A stretch of 64,000 nt of DNA from Rubripirellula amarantea (GTDB lineage: Bacteria; Planctomycetota; Planctomycetia; Pirellulales; Pirellulaceae). The stretch is from positions 3,161,406-3,225,405 of the forward strand of contig NZ_SJPI01000001.1 of NCBI RefSeq assembly GCF_007859865.1, read 5' to 3'. Within the stretch, counting starts at the first letter, position 1; each line of letters opens with the position of its first letter. A program made the translations under genes and the position numbers. Shown here one piece after another: positions 34,944 through 48,379 of this stretch. The notes beneath the pieces are model-generated. The model saw only the letters and a program-made list of their open reading frames with translations. It was not told the origin of the DNA and did no database searches.

Positions 34944-35550
34944 CGTGCGACCAAAAGCCCTGCAAATCCGGGGACAATCGGAGTGGCAGAGTATTTGTAC
35001 CCAGCCGAGAGGACGAGCCTACGCAGCGATTCGATTCCCGCAACTTCCGTTGAATTGATCGGGCGAGTTTGCAACCGAATCAGACGTCGCGATATCGGAA
35101 GACCGATGCAATCGCCAAAGCCAACGATGCCTCGGTCCTGTCAAGACGCGGCATGAGCTCTTGCTGTTAACCAGCGACGCCAGGAATTTCACGGGCGAGG
35201 AAGTCGCCGCCGGTTAACACATTCAAGTTAACCCGATGCGCGAGCAGCGCGCGGTGGTCCGCATCGACCGAAGTGGCAACGCGGCAGGTCAAGAAACGCT
35301 CAAACGCTGTCCAAAAGCCTGCAAATTCAATGCAACAGCCGAGAGTTTTTGCAGAGAGAGTACTGTACGGGGAGTGCAGGCTCCGTCCATTGCCTCTTAA
35401 GTTGCCGGCCATCACGTTGAGGGCAAACATCGCGTTCACTGAACAGGAAGTTGGACTATTTCGTGGTTTGACAGTGTTGAGGTAGAATGCCGGTCTGCCG
35501 AAAGTCGTGCTGATGTGACCGGCTTCCTGGGAAAGACTCGCCAATTTGTT
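34944..35550. other. Intergenic stretch between broken transposase and nucleotidyltransferase module
   Basis: No gene is supported; a 198-codon minus-strand frame covering 35167-35763 has unlikely composition and overlaps a better plus-strand gene. Two short similar stretches (CCAAAAGCCCTGCAAAT near 34953 and CCAAAAGCCTGCAAAT near 35312, each followed by CCGAGAG) may be remnants of mobile-element ends. Confidence 0.35.
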
Positions 35551-35787
35551 ATGAAACCATTTGCCCCTTCCCCACCTGATCGTTCTCGAATTGCTCAGGC
35601 CACAAGCACGTCGCCGGAGCAGCGAATGCTTGCTGGACTGGAGCATTCGGAGCTTGCCATTCGCGTGGTCGAGGATGGAATTCGCGATCAGAATCCGCGT
35701 GCGGATGATGCGACGATAACACGATTGCTGGCCGAGCGGATTGAGCTGATGCGTCGCATGCAAGACCGGACGTTGGCGAAAAAGTGA
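35551..35787 (+). CDS. Small helical protein coupled to a nucleotidyltransferase
   Basis: The protein has 78 residues with a disordered start (PSPPDRSR) and a mainly helical body (PEQRMLAGLEHSELAIRVVE, then ADDATITRLLAERIELMRRM). ATG at 35551 is preferred over an upstream start at 35515. Its stop overlaps the nucleotidyltransferase start by 4 bp (GTGA), so the two are translationally coupled. Small helical proteins of the type SPEQR...L.LS...R....I...P.A...E commonly sit before such nucleotidyltransferases in bacterial genomes. Its role, possibly as antitoxin or partner, is inference. Confidence 0.6.
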   Translation: MKPFAPSPPDRSRIAQATSTSPEQRMLAGLEHSELAIRVVEDGIRDQNPRADDATITRLLAERIELMRRMQDRTLAKK

Positions 35788-36335
35788 AGTTGCAAGAAGC
35801 GGTATCGCGAATCATCACCGCACTGAATGACGCGGGGCTCGAGTTCATGCTCGTGGGGTCGTTCTCCAGCATGTACTACTCGTTCCCCCGTTCAACGACG
35901 GATGCCGACTTTGTTATCGGGACGTCCGACTGGGATTCACAAGGACTCGCGAAATCGCTCGGCAACGAATTTAAGTTCGATCCGCAACTCTCGTTCGAGA
36001 CCTTTGGCGGTTCAGTGAAAAACGAGATTCAGATCGAGGGCACTCCGTTCCGGATCGAGTTGTTTCGGTTGACCGATCAGCCCTTCGACCGAGCACGTTT
36101 CGATCGTCGCCGAAAGGTCGCACTAGGTGGTGACGAGGTTTGGATCCCGACACCCGAAGACGTGATTTTGCAAAAGCTGACTTGGTCCCGCCCCAAAGAC
36201 CAAGAAGACGTTTTGGGCGTGATCGCGGTTAATCACGAAACTCTCGATCGAGAGTACCTCAATCAGTGGGCCGAGCAACTTGGTCTCACCGAGGAGCTTG
36301 CAGCCGCCTGGAAATTGGCGACGGAACACTCTTGA
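35784..36335 (+). CDS. Nucleotidyltransferase, AbiEii/DUF6036-like
   Basis: The N-terminal half carries a minimal nucleotidyltransferase core: LEFMLVGSFSSMYYSFPRST, with G-S in place of the usual G-G/S, and TDADFVI supplying the D-x-D metal ligands near residue 53. RIELFRL gives the third acidic strand. The C-terminal half has PTPEDVILQKLTWSRPKDQEDV, a motif shared with AbiEii/MenA-like toxins and DUF6036 proteins. Related proteins act as toxins that modify tRNA or other substrates, but no target can be read here. GTG at 35784 overlaps the preceding small gene. It lies within the accessory region, as expected for a defence or toxin-antitoxin module. Confidence 0.8.
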   Translation: MKLQEAVSRIITALNDAGLEFMLVGSFSSMYYSFPRSTTDADFVIGTSDWDSQGLAKSLGNEFKFDPQLSFETFGGSVKNEIQIEGTPFRIELFRLTDQPFDRARFDRRRKVALGGDEVWIPTPEDVILQKLTWSRPKDQEDVLGVIAVNHETLDREYLNQWAEQLGLTEELAAAWKLATEHS

Positions 36336-37011
36336 CGCAGAGCGTAACAAGCGTTGTCAACTCGTCCTGCTCTGGCGGGCGATCGTAAAGATTGCTCGCT
36401 GAATCTCGGACGAAACCTCATCCCAAAGCCCGATCATTTCGCGAAGCAAAACGTCGCTTTCATTTGCTGCACCCACCGCTTCGGAAACATCCGTTTCACC
36501 CGTGTTCTCGGTGGTCGTGCTGTTCCTGCCGGGACTCGAATCTGGACGAGCTATTGGCAGCTACGTGGTGAAGGCTTTGTTTCCTTCAATTTTACAATGC
36601 TCTCAAGACTTGAGCACTTACCGAGAGTTAGCGGGCGATGGCAACTGCCAAATGAAAACGACGTCGCGGTGACCGTTGGGTCGTAGTTGCGTACACGCGT
36701 TCTTGAATTCGGGCGGTCGTTGGCGTTTGGCTTCCATCGGATGACTCCGAAGCGGGCAACTGGTGAGGCGATACAATTGGGCGATGACGATGCGTCCGCG
36801 GGGTTGCCCCTAGACGCCTTTCCGAACGTCCATCGCCATTGCCTGACCTTCCGATTCGGTAGCTGGTATCTTATTCCTGTTCCGCTTTGTTCCCCCTTCC
36901 GCCCACTTCCCGTTTCGATGGAGTATTCCCGTCACGTTCACTCCTTCATCTAAGCCGACGCCATCCAAACCGACGCCATCCAAGCCAACACCGTGCGGCC
37001 GAACCTATTGG
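36336..37011. other. Spacer before the phosphatase operon, with a 15-nt triple repeat
   Basis: No gene is recognised. Open frames at 36354-36686 and 36687-36953 have no family resemblance. At 36952-36996 three 15-nt units (AAGCCGACGCCATCC, one base changed in the second, more in the third) would encode SKPTP-like repeats in the frame of the downstream phosphatase. That frame is open from 36847 without ATG, GTG or TTG before 37012. Confidence 0.45.
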
Positions 37012-37530
37012 GTGATTGACGATCGGTTGCTTGCTGGTGCCTATCCCGGTCGCCCGGATCCAGCAGATCATCGCCAGCGAATTAAGTCGCTGTATGACGC
37101 TGGCATGCGGACGTTCATCAACTTGCAAGAAGAGAACGAAACGAACAACTCCGGCGTGCCGTTTGTTCGCTACGACGATGAACTGCGGCGACTCGCCGAC
37201 GAAGGGAACGAACAAATTGCTCACCTGCGTTTTCCGATCCCAGACGGCGGAAGAACGTCCGTCGATCGAATGCGAAGCATCCTCGATGCGATCGACCTGT
37301 CACTCGCAGCCGAGCGTCCCGTTTACGTTCACTGCTTCGGCGGGATGGGACGAACCGGGTCAACGGTTTGTTGTTGGCTGCTACGACATGGTCTCGCGAC
37401 GCCTGACAACGTGCTGAGTTTGCTGACGCAATTACGACAAGCCGACGTGGAACGAGCGAGCTGGAAAGCGCCGGAAAACGAAACCCAAGAAAGCTTTGTT
37501 CTGTCGTGGGCCAACCAGCAAAACAGCTAG
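37012..37530 (+). CDS. Dual-specificity/tyrosine-type protein phosphatase
   Basis: The active-site loop is VHCFGGMGRTGSTVCCWLL (HCx5R, Cys near residue 109), and the general-acid region FPIPDGGRTSVDRM lies upstream, both as in bacterial cysteine phosphatases of the DSP-like group. GTG at 37012 is the first usable start, but the sequence before it in frame (CGRTYWVIDDRLLAGAYPG across the GTG) already looks like the family's N-terminus. The true start may therefore be non-canonical, or the original 5' end may have been lost. Two bases after the stop comes an LMW phosphatase gene. The partner substrates are unknown. Confidence 0.85.
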   Translation: MIDDRLLAGAYPGRPDPADHRQRIKSLYDAGMRTFINLQEENETNNSGVPFVRYDDELRRLADEGNEQIAHLRFPIPDGGRTSVDRMRSILDAIDLSLAAERPVYVHCFGGMGRTGSTVCCWLLRHGLATPDNVLSLLTQLRQADVERASWKAPENETQESFVLSWANQQNS

Positions 37531-37532
37531 TC

Positions 37533-37895
37533 ATGGTACGAATCAACGTGCTGTTCGTGTGCAGCAAGAACCAGTGGCGGAGCCCGACGGCGGAGGCGAT
37601 CTATCGTAACGATGATCGCGTTTCGGTTCGTTCACGCGGCACGGCAAAGTCAGCGGTACAAACGATTCGGCCGAGCGACATCGTTTGGGCGGACGTGGTT
37701 TTCGTGATGGAAGACAAACATCGCCAGCGGATCTTGGCCGACTTCCCAGGCGAGGCGAAGTTCAAGCCGGTGCATGTGCTGGATATCCCCGACGATTACC
37801 AGTTCATGGACGACGAACTGGTGGAGTTGATCCGGTTATCGGTGGAGCCGATCATCGAACGACTCAACCGGAGTTCATCAAGACCGGACGAATGA
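37533..37895 (+). CDS. Low-molecular-weight protein-tyrosine-phosphatase-like protein
   Basis: The protein opens with INVLFVCSKNQWRSPTAEAI, the LMW-PTP P-loop C-x5-R-S at the very N-terminus. It is about 120 residues, shorter than typical 150-residue LMW-PTPs, and lacks their C-terminal DPY loop: the corresponding region reads LDIPDDYQFMDDELVEL, where DDY may replace it. This subgroup is often annotated as phosphotyrosine phosphatase or 'protein tyrosine phosphatase' in diverse bacteria. ATG at 37533 follows the preceding phosphatase stop by 2 bp, so the two phosphatases are made together. Confidence 0.85.
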   Translation: MVRINVLFVCSKNQWRSPTAEAIYRNDDRVSVRSRGTAKSAVQTIRPSDIVWADVVFVMEDKHRQRILADFPGEAKFKPVHVLDIPDDYQFMDDELVELIRLSVEPIIERLNRSSSRPDE

Positions 37896-37966
37896 AGTGG
37901 TCAAGGGTGCGATTGCGACGAGAGCGTTTCACTTGCAACTTCACGCTACGATAGGACAACGATCGC

Positions 37967-38104
37967 ATGAACCATAATGCACTCGTTCGCGAAATCCGCA
38001 GGCACAAGCCGATCGGGCTGAGTGACACAAGACAGCGCGGCGGCACGATCTTGGCTGCCAACACCAAATACACTCGACGAATTCCGCTGAGGTTTGTGAA
38101 ATGA
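37967..38104 (+). CDS. Possible small basic protein (45 aa) coupled to DUF4345 gene
   Basis: ATG 37967 opens a 45-codon frame (NHNALVREIRRHKPIGL at the start, then RRIPLRFVK at the end), rich in Arg and Lys. Its TGA overlaps the next gene's ATG (ATGA), the coupling style used throughout this window. No family is recognised. The overlap is the main support; it may be a leader peptide or spurious. Confidence 0.3.
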   Translation: MNHNALVREIRRHKPIGLSDTRQRGGTILAANTKYTRRIPLRFVK

Positions 38105-38496
38105 AAAACCACCTGCCCACCGTGACGATCTTCATTACTGCCGCGTCGTGGGCTGGATTTGCGATTTGGTTGGGTGTCAATCCGAATGCGTTGTTGGGGG
38201 CGTTTGGCATCGAGGATCGCACGCCGCAGATGGCGACGGAAATTCGTGCATTTTATGGCGGGCTCGAAATGGCGATCGCGGTTGCAATGATCGTGCTCTG
38301 GCGACGCGGTGATACGTTTGCTTCGCTACTGATTGGCGGGTTGCCGTTGCTGGGATCGGCGAGCGGTCGCTTGGTTGGATCGGTCGTCGACGGATTCTCG
38401 ATGATGCACTTGGGGTTCGCGGGATTGGAACTGCTCGGCGCGGCGTTTTGCTTCGTGGGGGCGCAGATGGTTTCACGCGGTGAACATGGCGATTGA
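38101..38496 (+). CDS. DUF4345 family small membrane protein
   Basis: The 131-residue protein has about four hydrophobic segments: VTIFITAASWAGFAIWLGV, a segment around LEMAIAVAMIVLW, another around LLIGGLPLLGSASGRLVG and a C-terminal one (GFAGLELLGAAFCFVGA). The conserved family segment EIRAFYGGLEMAIA is present. DUF4345 proteins are integral membrane proteins of unknown function. ATG at 38101 is in an ATGA overlap with a possible small ORF. The stop is 7 bp from the stop of the convergent polysaccharide-degrading enzyme gene. Confidence 0.85.
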   Translation: MKNHLPTVTIFITAASWAGFAIWLGVNPNALLGAFGIEDRTPQMATEIRAFYGGLEMAIAVAMIVLWRRGDTFASLLIGGLPLLGSASGRLVGSVVDGFSMMHLGFAGLELLGAAFCFVGAQMVSRGEHGD

Positions 38497-38503
38497 ACAG
38501 GAT

Positions 38504-43271
<4,768 letters not shown>

Positions 43272-43721
43272 ATGAAGTCATCGCAACAAGAACACGAGTT
43301 GCCGTTAGCGCTTCGTGCAGCCTACATGGCTCTCCACCGTAACACTGAAGCCAAATTTGCCACCCATGGAGTGACCGCAGATCAATTTGTATTGATGCTC
43401 GCCGTGGACGAAAACCGATCGCTGACTCAGCGTGAACTTGCAAAACGGATCTCCTCAGACCCCAGCACCGTCCGAGCCATGTTGGTGCTGTTGGAAAGGA
43501 ACGGATTGATTCGGCGGGACGCGCACCCGAATGATCTTAGGGCCAAGACGGTGGAGTTAACTGCGAGCGGTAAACGGAAACTTCGCAAGCTATGGAAGGT
43601 TGGTCAATCCATTCGAGATGATATGTATGGTGCTATGTCGCCTGAGGAAACAACGATTCTCATTCGACTACTTCGATGCGTTTCTGAATCGCTTTACCTT
43701 GAAAATGCCGTCAGTCGTTGA
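43272..43721 (+). CDS. MarR family transcriptional regulator
   Basis: A winged-helix core is visible: QFVLMLAVDENRSLTQREL, then SSDPSTVRAMLVLLERNGLI (recognition helix, residues ~65-80), then the wing RRDAHPNDLRAKTVELTASG, with the conserved D-x-R before strand three. Flanking helices for dimerisation are present and the 149-residue length is normal. ATG at 43272 is used. It is divergent from the 1427-residue xylan-degrading enzyme, and divergent MarR genes commonly regulate their neighbour in response to a small aromatic ligand. Feruloyl groups released by the esterases would be a fitting ligand, but that is inference. Confidence 0.9.
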   Translation: MKSSQQEHELPLALRAAYMALHRNTEAKFATHGVTADQFVLMLAVDENRSLTQRELAKRISSDPSTVRAMLVLLERNGLIRRDAHPNDLRAKTVELTASGKRKLRKLWKVGQSIRDDMYGAMSPEETTILIRLLRCVSESLYLENAVSR

Positions 43722-44341
43722 TCTTGATTCGATTGTTCTGCCTCTAATTGCCACTTAATTCGGGGAAGCAATAGGTACACCTCGTCGTTCGTCGATGAAC
43801 GATCGCATGGAGCAAAATTTTGATTTCATTGCCAAGGCATCATGCAACGCGCCGCCAACAAGTCCACATCAATCCGGTCAGGCTTTCGTGGCAGCTAGTT
43901 TCGCTAATGCTTAGTACGTTGATGCTACCGGGATGCTTGCTCAACTCCTTGGCTTTGTTCGAGCACATGTGCATCGCAAGCTGACTTTGATGGGGATTGC
44001 CTGAGTCGGGTTGGCTGCTGCTGATTATGTGTATCGCCGTGGGGTTTTGCTACTGAGTTTTTGAAGGGCCGATGGCGTCACGAGTATCGGTTCTACGTTT
44101 CCTCCGCTTGCGGTCAGGGCCTGTGGTCGAGCAAATGCGGGCGCATCGGTGTGCGGTAGTGACAACGTCCCAGCCCGCTTCCAAATTCTGCGCCGCAACG
44201 GGCGACAAACCCCACCAAACCACTGCTCCCGCGAAAAAGTTCGAATCTGATTCGCTTTGGTACCTGAATTGCGACCGGTGAGTTTTGAGTGTTCGTGCGA
44301 GCGCCCTCGATTGGCGCCGATCTAGAAAGGGAGACGTGACG
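43722..44341. other. Intergenic region upstream of the glycogen operon
   Basis: No gene is supported over 620 bp. A minus-strand frame at 44050-44409 lacks family features and crosses the start of the operon. The region should hold the operon promoter. A CGTTC/GAACG inverted repeat near 43787-43802 is the only structure noted. Confidence 0.35.
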
Positions 44342-44488
44342 ATGTCCGTAGTGCTAAGCGATGTCCAAGAGGGAAATGTGTTGGAGATTCGCGTGTGCGG
44401 GAACGACATCGAGAAACGGTTCGCTCTTTCGACGAAAGCGAAACTGACAACGCTCGATTGTGGTTGGCTGATTAACTATGTCTGCTAA
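44342..44488 (+). CDS. Small protein (48 aa) leading the glycogen operon
   Basis: ATG 44342 has a good ribosome binding site (AAAGGGAG about 9 bp upstream, unusually clear for this window) and the frame overlaps glgP by 11 bp. The start, MSVVLSDVQEGNVLEIRVCG, resembles the first strands of SpoIIAA/STAS-like proteins, but the frame ends after 48 residues where those proteins continue to ~120. It is either a truncated STAS remnant or a leader peptide coupling translation to glgP. Confidence 0.5.
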   Translation: MSVVLSDVQEGNVLEIRVCGNDIEKRFALSTKAKLTTLDCGWLINYVC

Positions 44489-47084
44489 CCCTCGGAACGT
44501 GCATCCCGTTTACGATCTTTTTCCTCTCGAGATTGACGGTTTTGACACCTTGGCCGACTTGGCTTTGGACCTGCGATCGTCTTGGAATCACGCAACCGAT
44601 GAAGTTTGGCGTCGACTCGATTCGGAATTATGGGAGATCACGCGCAACCCGTGGGTCGTTCTGCAAACCGTTTCGCGGCAACGTATCGAACATGTACTTG
44701 CCGATGCTGATTTTCGAGGCAAGGTTGATGCGTTGTGGAATGAGCGAAAGCGAACGGCAGAGCAACCGGCTTGGTTTCAGCAAACGCAGGTCAATTCCGC
44801 TTTGACGTGTGCCGCGTACTTCAGCATGGAATTCATGCTAAGCGACGCGTTGCCGATTTATTCGGGCGGGCTTGGCAACGTGGCGGGCGATCAGTTGAAG
44901 GCAGCCAGTGATTTGGGGGTGCCAGTGGTCGCGGTCGGGTTGTTGTATCAGCAAGGCTACTTTCGCCAAACCATCGATGACGCCGGCGTTCAACAAGCGC
45001 TTTACCCGTACAACGATCCTGGGCAATTACCGATTCTGCCACTACGCGATTCGGATGGCGAATGGCTGCGTTTGAAAATCGAATTGCCTGGGTACTCGGT
45101 TTGGCTGCGAGCTTGGCAAGTTCAAGTTGGGCGTGTGAAGTTGTATTTACTCGACAGCAATGACGCTGCCAACTTTCCCGTTCATCGGGGAATCACCAGC
45201 GAACTCTATGGCGGTGGTCCCGATCTGCGACTGAAACAAGAATTGATTTTGGGCATCGGCGGTTGGCGTTTGCTGGCGGAACTGGGGATTGCCCCCGAGG
45301 TTTGTCATCTGAACGAAGGGCACGCGGCGTTCGCGGTTTTGGAACGAGCTCGCGCATTCATGAAAGCGTCGGGCCAGCCGTTTGACATCGCGTTGGCGGT
45401 CACTCGAGCGGGAAACCTGTTCACGACGCATACTGCCGTCTCGGCTGGCTTCGACCGTTTTGAACCGAACCTGATCGAGCAGTATCTCGGACGGTATGCG
45501 CAGACGGAATTGGGCATTTCAACGGCGGACTTGTTAGCGCTTGGTCGCCAGAACCCGGCGGATGATTCCGAGCCGTTCAACATGGCGTACTTGGCGATTC
45601 GTGGAAGTGGCAGCGTCAACGGAGTGAGTCGGTTGCATGGCGAGGTCAGTCGGCGGCTCTTTACACCGTTGTTTCCCCAGTGGCCCGAAGACGAGGTTCC
45701 CGTGTCGCACGTCACTAACGGTGTGCACATGCCGAGTTGGGACTCGGCGGCTGCGGACGAGGTGTGGACTCGTTCGTGCGGTAAGGATCGTTGGTTGGGA
45801 ACCAGCGAAACATTGTCGTGTGACATTGACCGCGTGCCCGACGAAACGCTTTGGCAGTTCCGCACCGATGCAACTCGTTCGTTGGTCGATTACGCTCGCC
45901 GTCGTTTGTCGCGACAGCTCGCTGCCTCTGGATCGCACGCTGACGATATCGAGGCTGCGAAACACTTGTTTGATCCCACCACATTGATGCTTGGGTTTGC
46001 ACGTCGATTCGCGACCTACAAACGACCGAATCTGTTGCTGCATGATCCCGATCGCTTGCTGCGTCTGCTGACGAACCCTGAACGACCGGTGCAGTTGATT
46101 TTGGCTGGTAAGGCTCACCCGGCCGATAAAGCGGGGCAAGACTTGATCCGCCAATGGATAGATTTCATCCGGCACCCCGTCGCACGACAGCATGTGATTT
46201 TCTTAAGCGACTATGACATGTCGCTAACCGAACGCTTAGTTCAAGGTTGCGATGTGTGGGTCAATACACCGCGACGACCTTGGGAAGCTAGTGGGACGAG
46301 CGGGATGAAGGTGCTTGTTAACGGAGGCATCAATTTGTCGGAACTTGATGGTTGGTGGGCCGAAGCGTACACGCCGGAAGTCGGTTGGGCTATCGGTGAC
46401 GGACAAGAACACCACGATGATCCTTATTGGGACGCGGTCGAAGCGGAACAACTTTACGACGTGTTGGAAAGGGAAGTCGTCCCCGAGTTTTATCAACGCA
46501 ACGAAAACGGAATTCCGACGCGGTGGATCGCCCGAATGCGAGCCAGCATGTCTCGCTTGACTCCGCAGTACAGCGCCGTGCGGACGGTTCGCGAGTATAC
46601 CGAGAAACACTACGTGCCCGCGGCGACGGCTTTTCGAGATCGAACCAAGCTAGGCGGTGCCGTGGGGACCAATATCGTTCACTGGGAGCGTTCGACACGA
46701 GAAAAGTGGGCGTCGTTGAAGTTCGGCGATCTGCGAGTGCAAACGAAGGCCCAAGAACATGTCTTCAGCGTTGATGTCTACCTCGATGGTCTCGATCCGA
46801 ATTTCGTGAAAGTTGAACTGTACGCCAATGCAAACGAGAACCGATCGGTCGTTCGCGAAGTGATGATGCGAACTGAATCAAGCGATGCATCGAAGTCGAA
46901 TGTGTCGAAGTTTGCAGACCCACAAAGTTCAACGCAGTCACTCAGTTCAGCCAATCATTGGGTGACGTACCGGGCGACTGTAGCGGCCAATCGTTCGGCC
47001 AACGATTTCACGCCACGCATCGTACCGATGCACGAAGGAGTTCACGTTCCATTGGAGCTCGGTCTGATACGGTGGCAACGATGA
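44478..47084 (+). CDS. glgP: Alpha-glucan (glycogen) phosphorylase, GT35
   Basis: Glycogen phosphorylase releases glucose-1-phosphate from alpha-1,4-glucan ends. The DUF3417 N-terminal domain is present (LALDLRSSWNHATDEVWRRL), followed by AYFSMEFMLSDALPIYSGGLG and the phosphate/PLP region. The PLP-binding lysine is in ASGTSGMKVLVNGG (near residue 609). CHLNEGHAAF and RRFATYKRPNL are also typical. The 868-residue length fits the TIGR02094-type family rather than E. coli MalP/GlgP. The C-terminus has a short Ser-rich insertion (SSDASKSNVSKFADPQSSTQ). It starts within the preceding small ORF and its stop overlaps the ackA start (ATGA). Confidence 0.95.
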   Translation: MSANPRNVHPVYDLFPLEIDGFDTLADLALDLRSSWNHATDEVWRRLDSELWEITRNPWVVLQTVSRQRIEHVLADADFRGKVDALWNERKRTAEQPAWFQQTQVNSALTCAAYFSMEFMLSDALPIYSGGLGNVAGDQLKAASDLGVPVVAVGLLYQQGYFRQTIDDAGVQQALYPYNDPGQLPILPLRDSDGEWLRLKIELPGYSVWLRAWQVQVGRVKLYLLDSNDAANFPVHRGITSELYGGGPDLRLKQELILGIGGWRLLAELGIAPEVCHLNEGHAAFAVLERARAFMKASGQPFDIALAVTRAGNLFTTHTAVSAGFDRFEPNLIEQYLGRYAQTELGISTADLLALGRQNPADDSEPFNMAYLAIRGSGSVNGVSRLHGEVSRRLFTPLFPQWPEDEVPVSHVTNGVHMPSWDSAAADEVWTRSCGKDRWLGTSETLSCDIDRVPDETLWQFRTDATRSLVDYARRRLSRQLAASGSHADDIEAAKHLFDPTTLMLGFARRFATYKRPNLLLHDPDRLLRLLTNPERPVQLILAGKAHPADKAGQDLIRQWIDFIRHPVARQHVIFLSDYDMSLTERLVQGCDVWVNTPRRPWEASGTSGMKVLVNGGINLSELDGWWAEAYTPEVGWAIGDGQEHHDDPYWDAVEAEQLYDVLEREVVPEFYQRNENGIPTRWIARMRASMSRLTPQYSAVRTVREYTEKHYVPAATAFRDRTKLGGAVGTNIVHWERSTREKWASLKFGDLRVQTKAQEHVFSVDVYLDGLDPNFVKVELYANANENRSVVREVMMRTESSDASKSNVSKFADPQSSTQSLSSANHWVTYRATVAANRSANDFTPRIVPMHEGVHVPLELGLIRWQR

Positions 47085-48379
47085 ATCGAGAGCACATTCT
47101 TACCATCAACGCTGGGTCATCCAGTATCAAGTTCGCGGTTTACCAAATCGCGGCGTCCCAGTTCGCAGCGTCCCAGTTCGCGGAGTACCAGGGGGATGAT
47201 TCCATGCGAGTTGGTATCAGTGGTACGCTCGATCGTATAGGGAAAGACGAGACCCGGCTCACGTTTAGGAGCCAAGATCACGCTCGATCGCACACCGTCG
47301 AATGCCAAGCTTCGGACCATGCTGACGCGATTGATTTTTTGATGGATTGGTTCGAGTCCGAGAAGGTTTCCGCCGATGTGGCTGCGGTTGGACATCGCAT
47401 CGTTCACGCAACGCCACTGGCTCACCCCGAAGTCGTGACACCGGAATTGCTTGACGAGTTGTACCGGGATTGTTCCTTCGCGCCGCAACATTTGGTCAAT
47501 GAGTTGGCAATCGTTCAAGCGTGCCGCCGCCGCATGCCCGACGTTCCGCAGGTGTTGTGTTTCGATTCGTCGTTTCATCATACGATGCCACGCGTTGCAT
47601 CGACGCTTGCGATCCCTCGGCGGTATCAGTCCAAGGGCATCAAGCGTTATGGGTACCACGGATTGTCTTACACCTATCTGATGCAAGAGCTAAGGCGACT
47701 CGGTGACCCAGCGGCCAGCGAAGGACGCGTGATATTGGCTCATCTTGGCAACGGCGCGAGCATGGCGGCGGTTCTTGACGGCAAGTGCATCGACACCAGC
47801 ATGGGTTTTACACCGGCGGCCGGATTGCCAATGGGGTCACGCAGCGGGGATTTGGATCCGGGATTGTTCAGTTACATGGTGCAGCGCGAGGGATTAAAGC
47901 CAGAGGAGTTTTTCAGGATGGCAAATCATGAATCGGGTTTGCTGGGGATCTCGGAGACTAGTTCTGACATGCGTGACTTGTTGGCGATTGAGTCGACGGA
48001 CGTTCGCGCCGCCGAGGCGATTGACGTGTTCTGCTATCAAGCCAAGAAATTGATCGGCGCTTATGCCGCGGCGCTGGGCGGACTTGACACGCTGGTTTTT
48101 TCTGGCGGTATTGGTGAACGCTCGCCCGAAGTTCGCGCACGGATATGTGCCTCGTTGAAATTCTTGGGCATTGCGCTGAACGATCAATGCAACTCCAAAA
48201 ACGAATGCCTGATTTCAGACACGCCATCATCGGTCAATGTTCGGGTGATCCCCACGGACGAACAGATCGTTATCGCCAACTCAGTCGCGGACGTGGTCAA
48301 ACGCCTGCACTCGCAGTCCGATGCTAGAACCGCGTCGCTTTTCCCAACCCCATCTCAACGTCAAGGAACCGAGTCATGA
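47081..48379 (+). CDS. ackA: Acetate kinase
   Basis: Acetate kinase converts acetyl phosphate and ADP to acetate and ATP. Signatures are [16 protein letters not shown] at the start, [35 protein letters not shown] and [13 protein letters not shown], with [12 protein letters not shown] near the C-terminus. ATG at 47081 overlaps the glgP stop by 4 bp; the open frame further upstream lies inside glgP. The length is 432 residues. A 15-nt duplication (47150-47179) encodes AASQF twice in a loop after the first strand, and the neighbouring gene at 51349 has a larger one. The stop overlaps the xfp start (ATGA). Together with phosphoketolase it forms an ATP-yielding acetate branch. Confidence 0.96.
   Translation: MNREHILTINAGSSSIKFAVYQIAASQFAASQFAEYQGDDSMRVGISGTLDRIGKDETRLTFRSQDHARSHTVECQASDHADAIDFLMDWFESEKVSADVAAVGHRIVHATPLAHPEVVTPELLDELYRDCSFAPQHLVNELAIVQACRRRMPDVPQVLCFDSSFHHTMPRVASTLAIPRRYQSKGIKRYGYHGLSYTYLMQELRRLGDPAASEGRVILAHLGNGASMAAVLDGKCIDTSMGFTPAAGLPMGSRSGDLDPGLFSYMVQREGLKPEEFFRMANHESGLLGISETSSDMRDLLAIESTDVRAAEAIDVFCYQAKKLIGAYAAALGGLDTLVFSGGIGERSPEVRARICASLKFLGIALNDQCNSKNECLISDTPSSVNVRVIPTDEQIVIANSVADVVKRLHSQSDARTASLFPTPSQRQGTES
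47150..47179 (+). repeat. 15-nt tandem duplication inside ackA
   Basis: Units GCGGCGTCCCAGTTC and GCAGCGTCCCAGTTC encode AASQF twice, followed by a degenerate third unit (GCGGAGTACCAG). The frame is kept and the repeat lies in a variable loop after the N-terminal phosphate-binding strand, so activity is probably unaffected. Confidence 0.85.

Noticed and set aside
35468-35488. TTGACA and TAGAAT as a promoter for the nucleotidyltransferase pair
   Set aside because: The spacing is only 9 bp, too short for a sigma-70 promoter.
35167-35763. 198-codon minus-strand open frame
   Set aside because: It overlaps the coupled small-protein gene at 35551, has unlikely composition (Cys/Arg/His-rich), and shows no family motif.
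36520-36570. T-arm-like sequence suggesting a tRNA on the minus strand
   Set aside because: No matching acceptor, D or anticodon stems could be drawn.
44050-44409. 119-codon minus-strand open frame upstream of the glycogen operon
   Set aside because: It crosses the supported small-gene start and has no recognisable domain.
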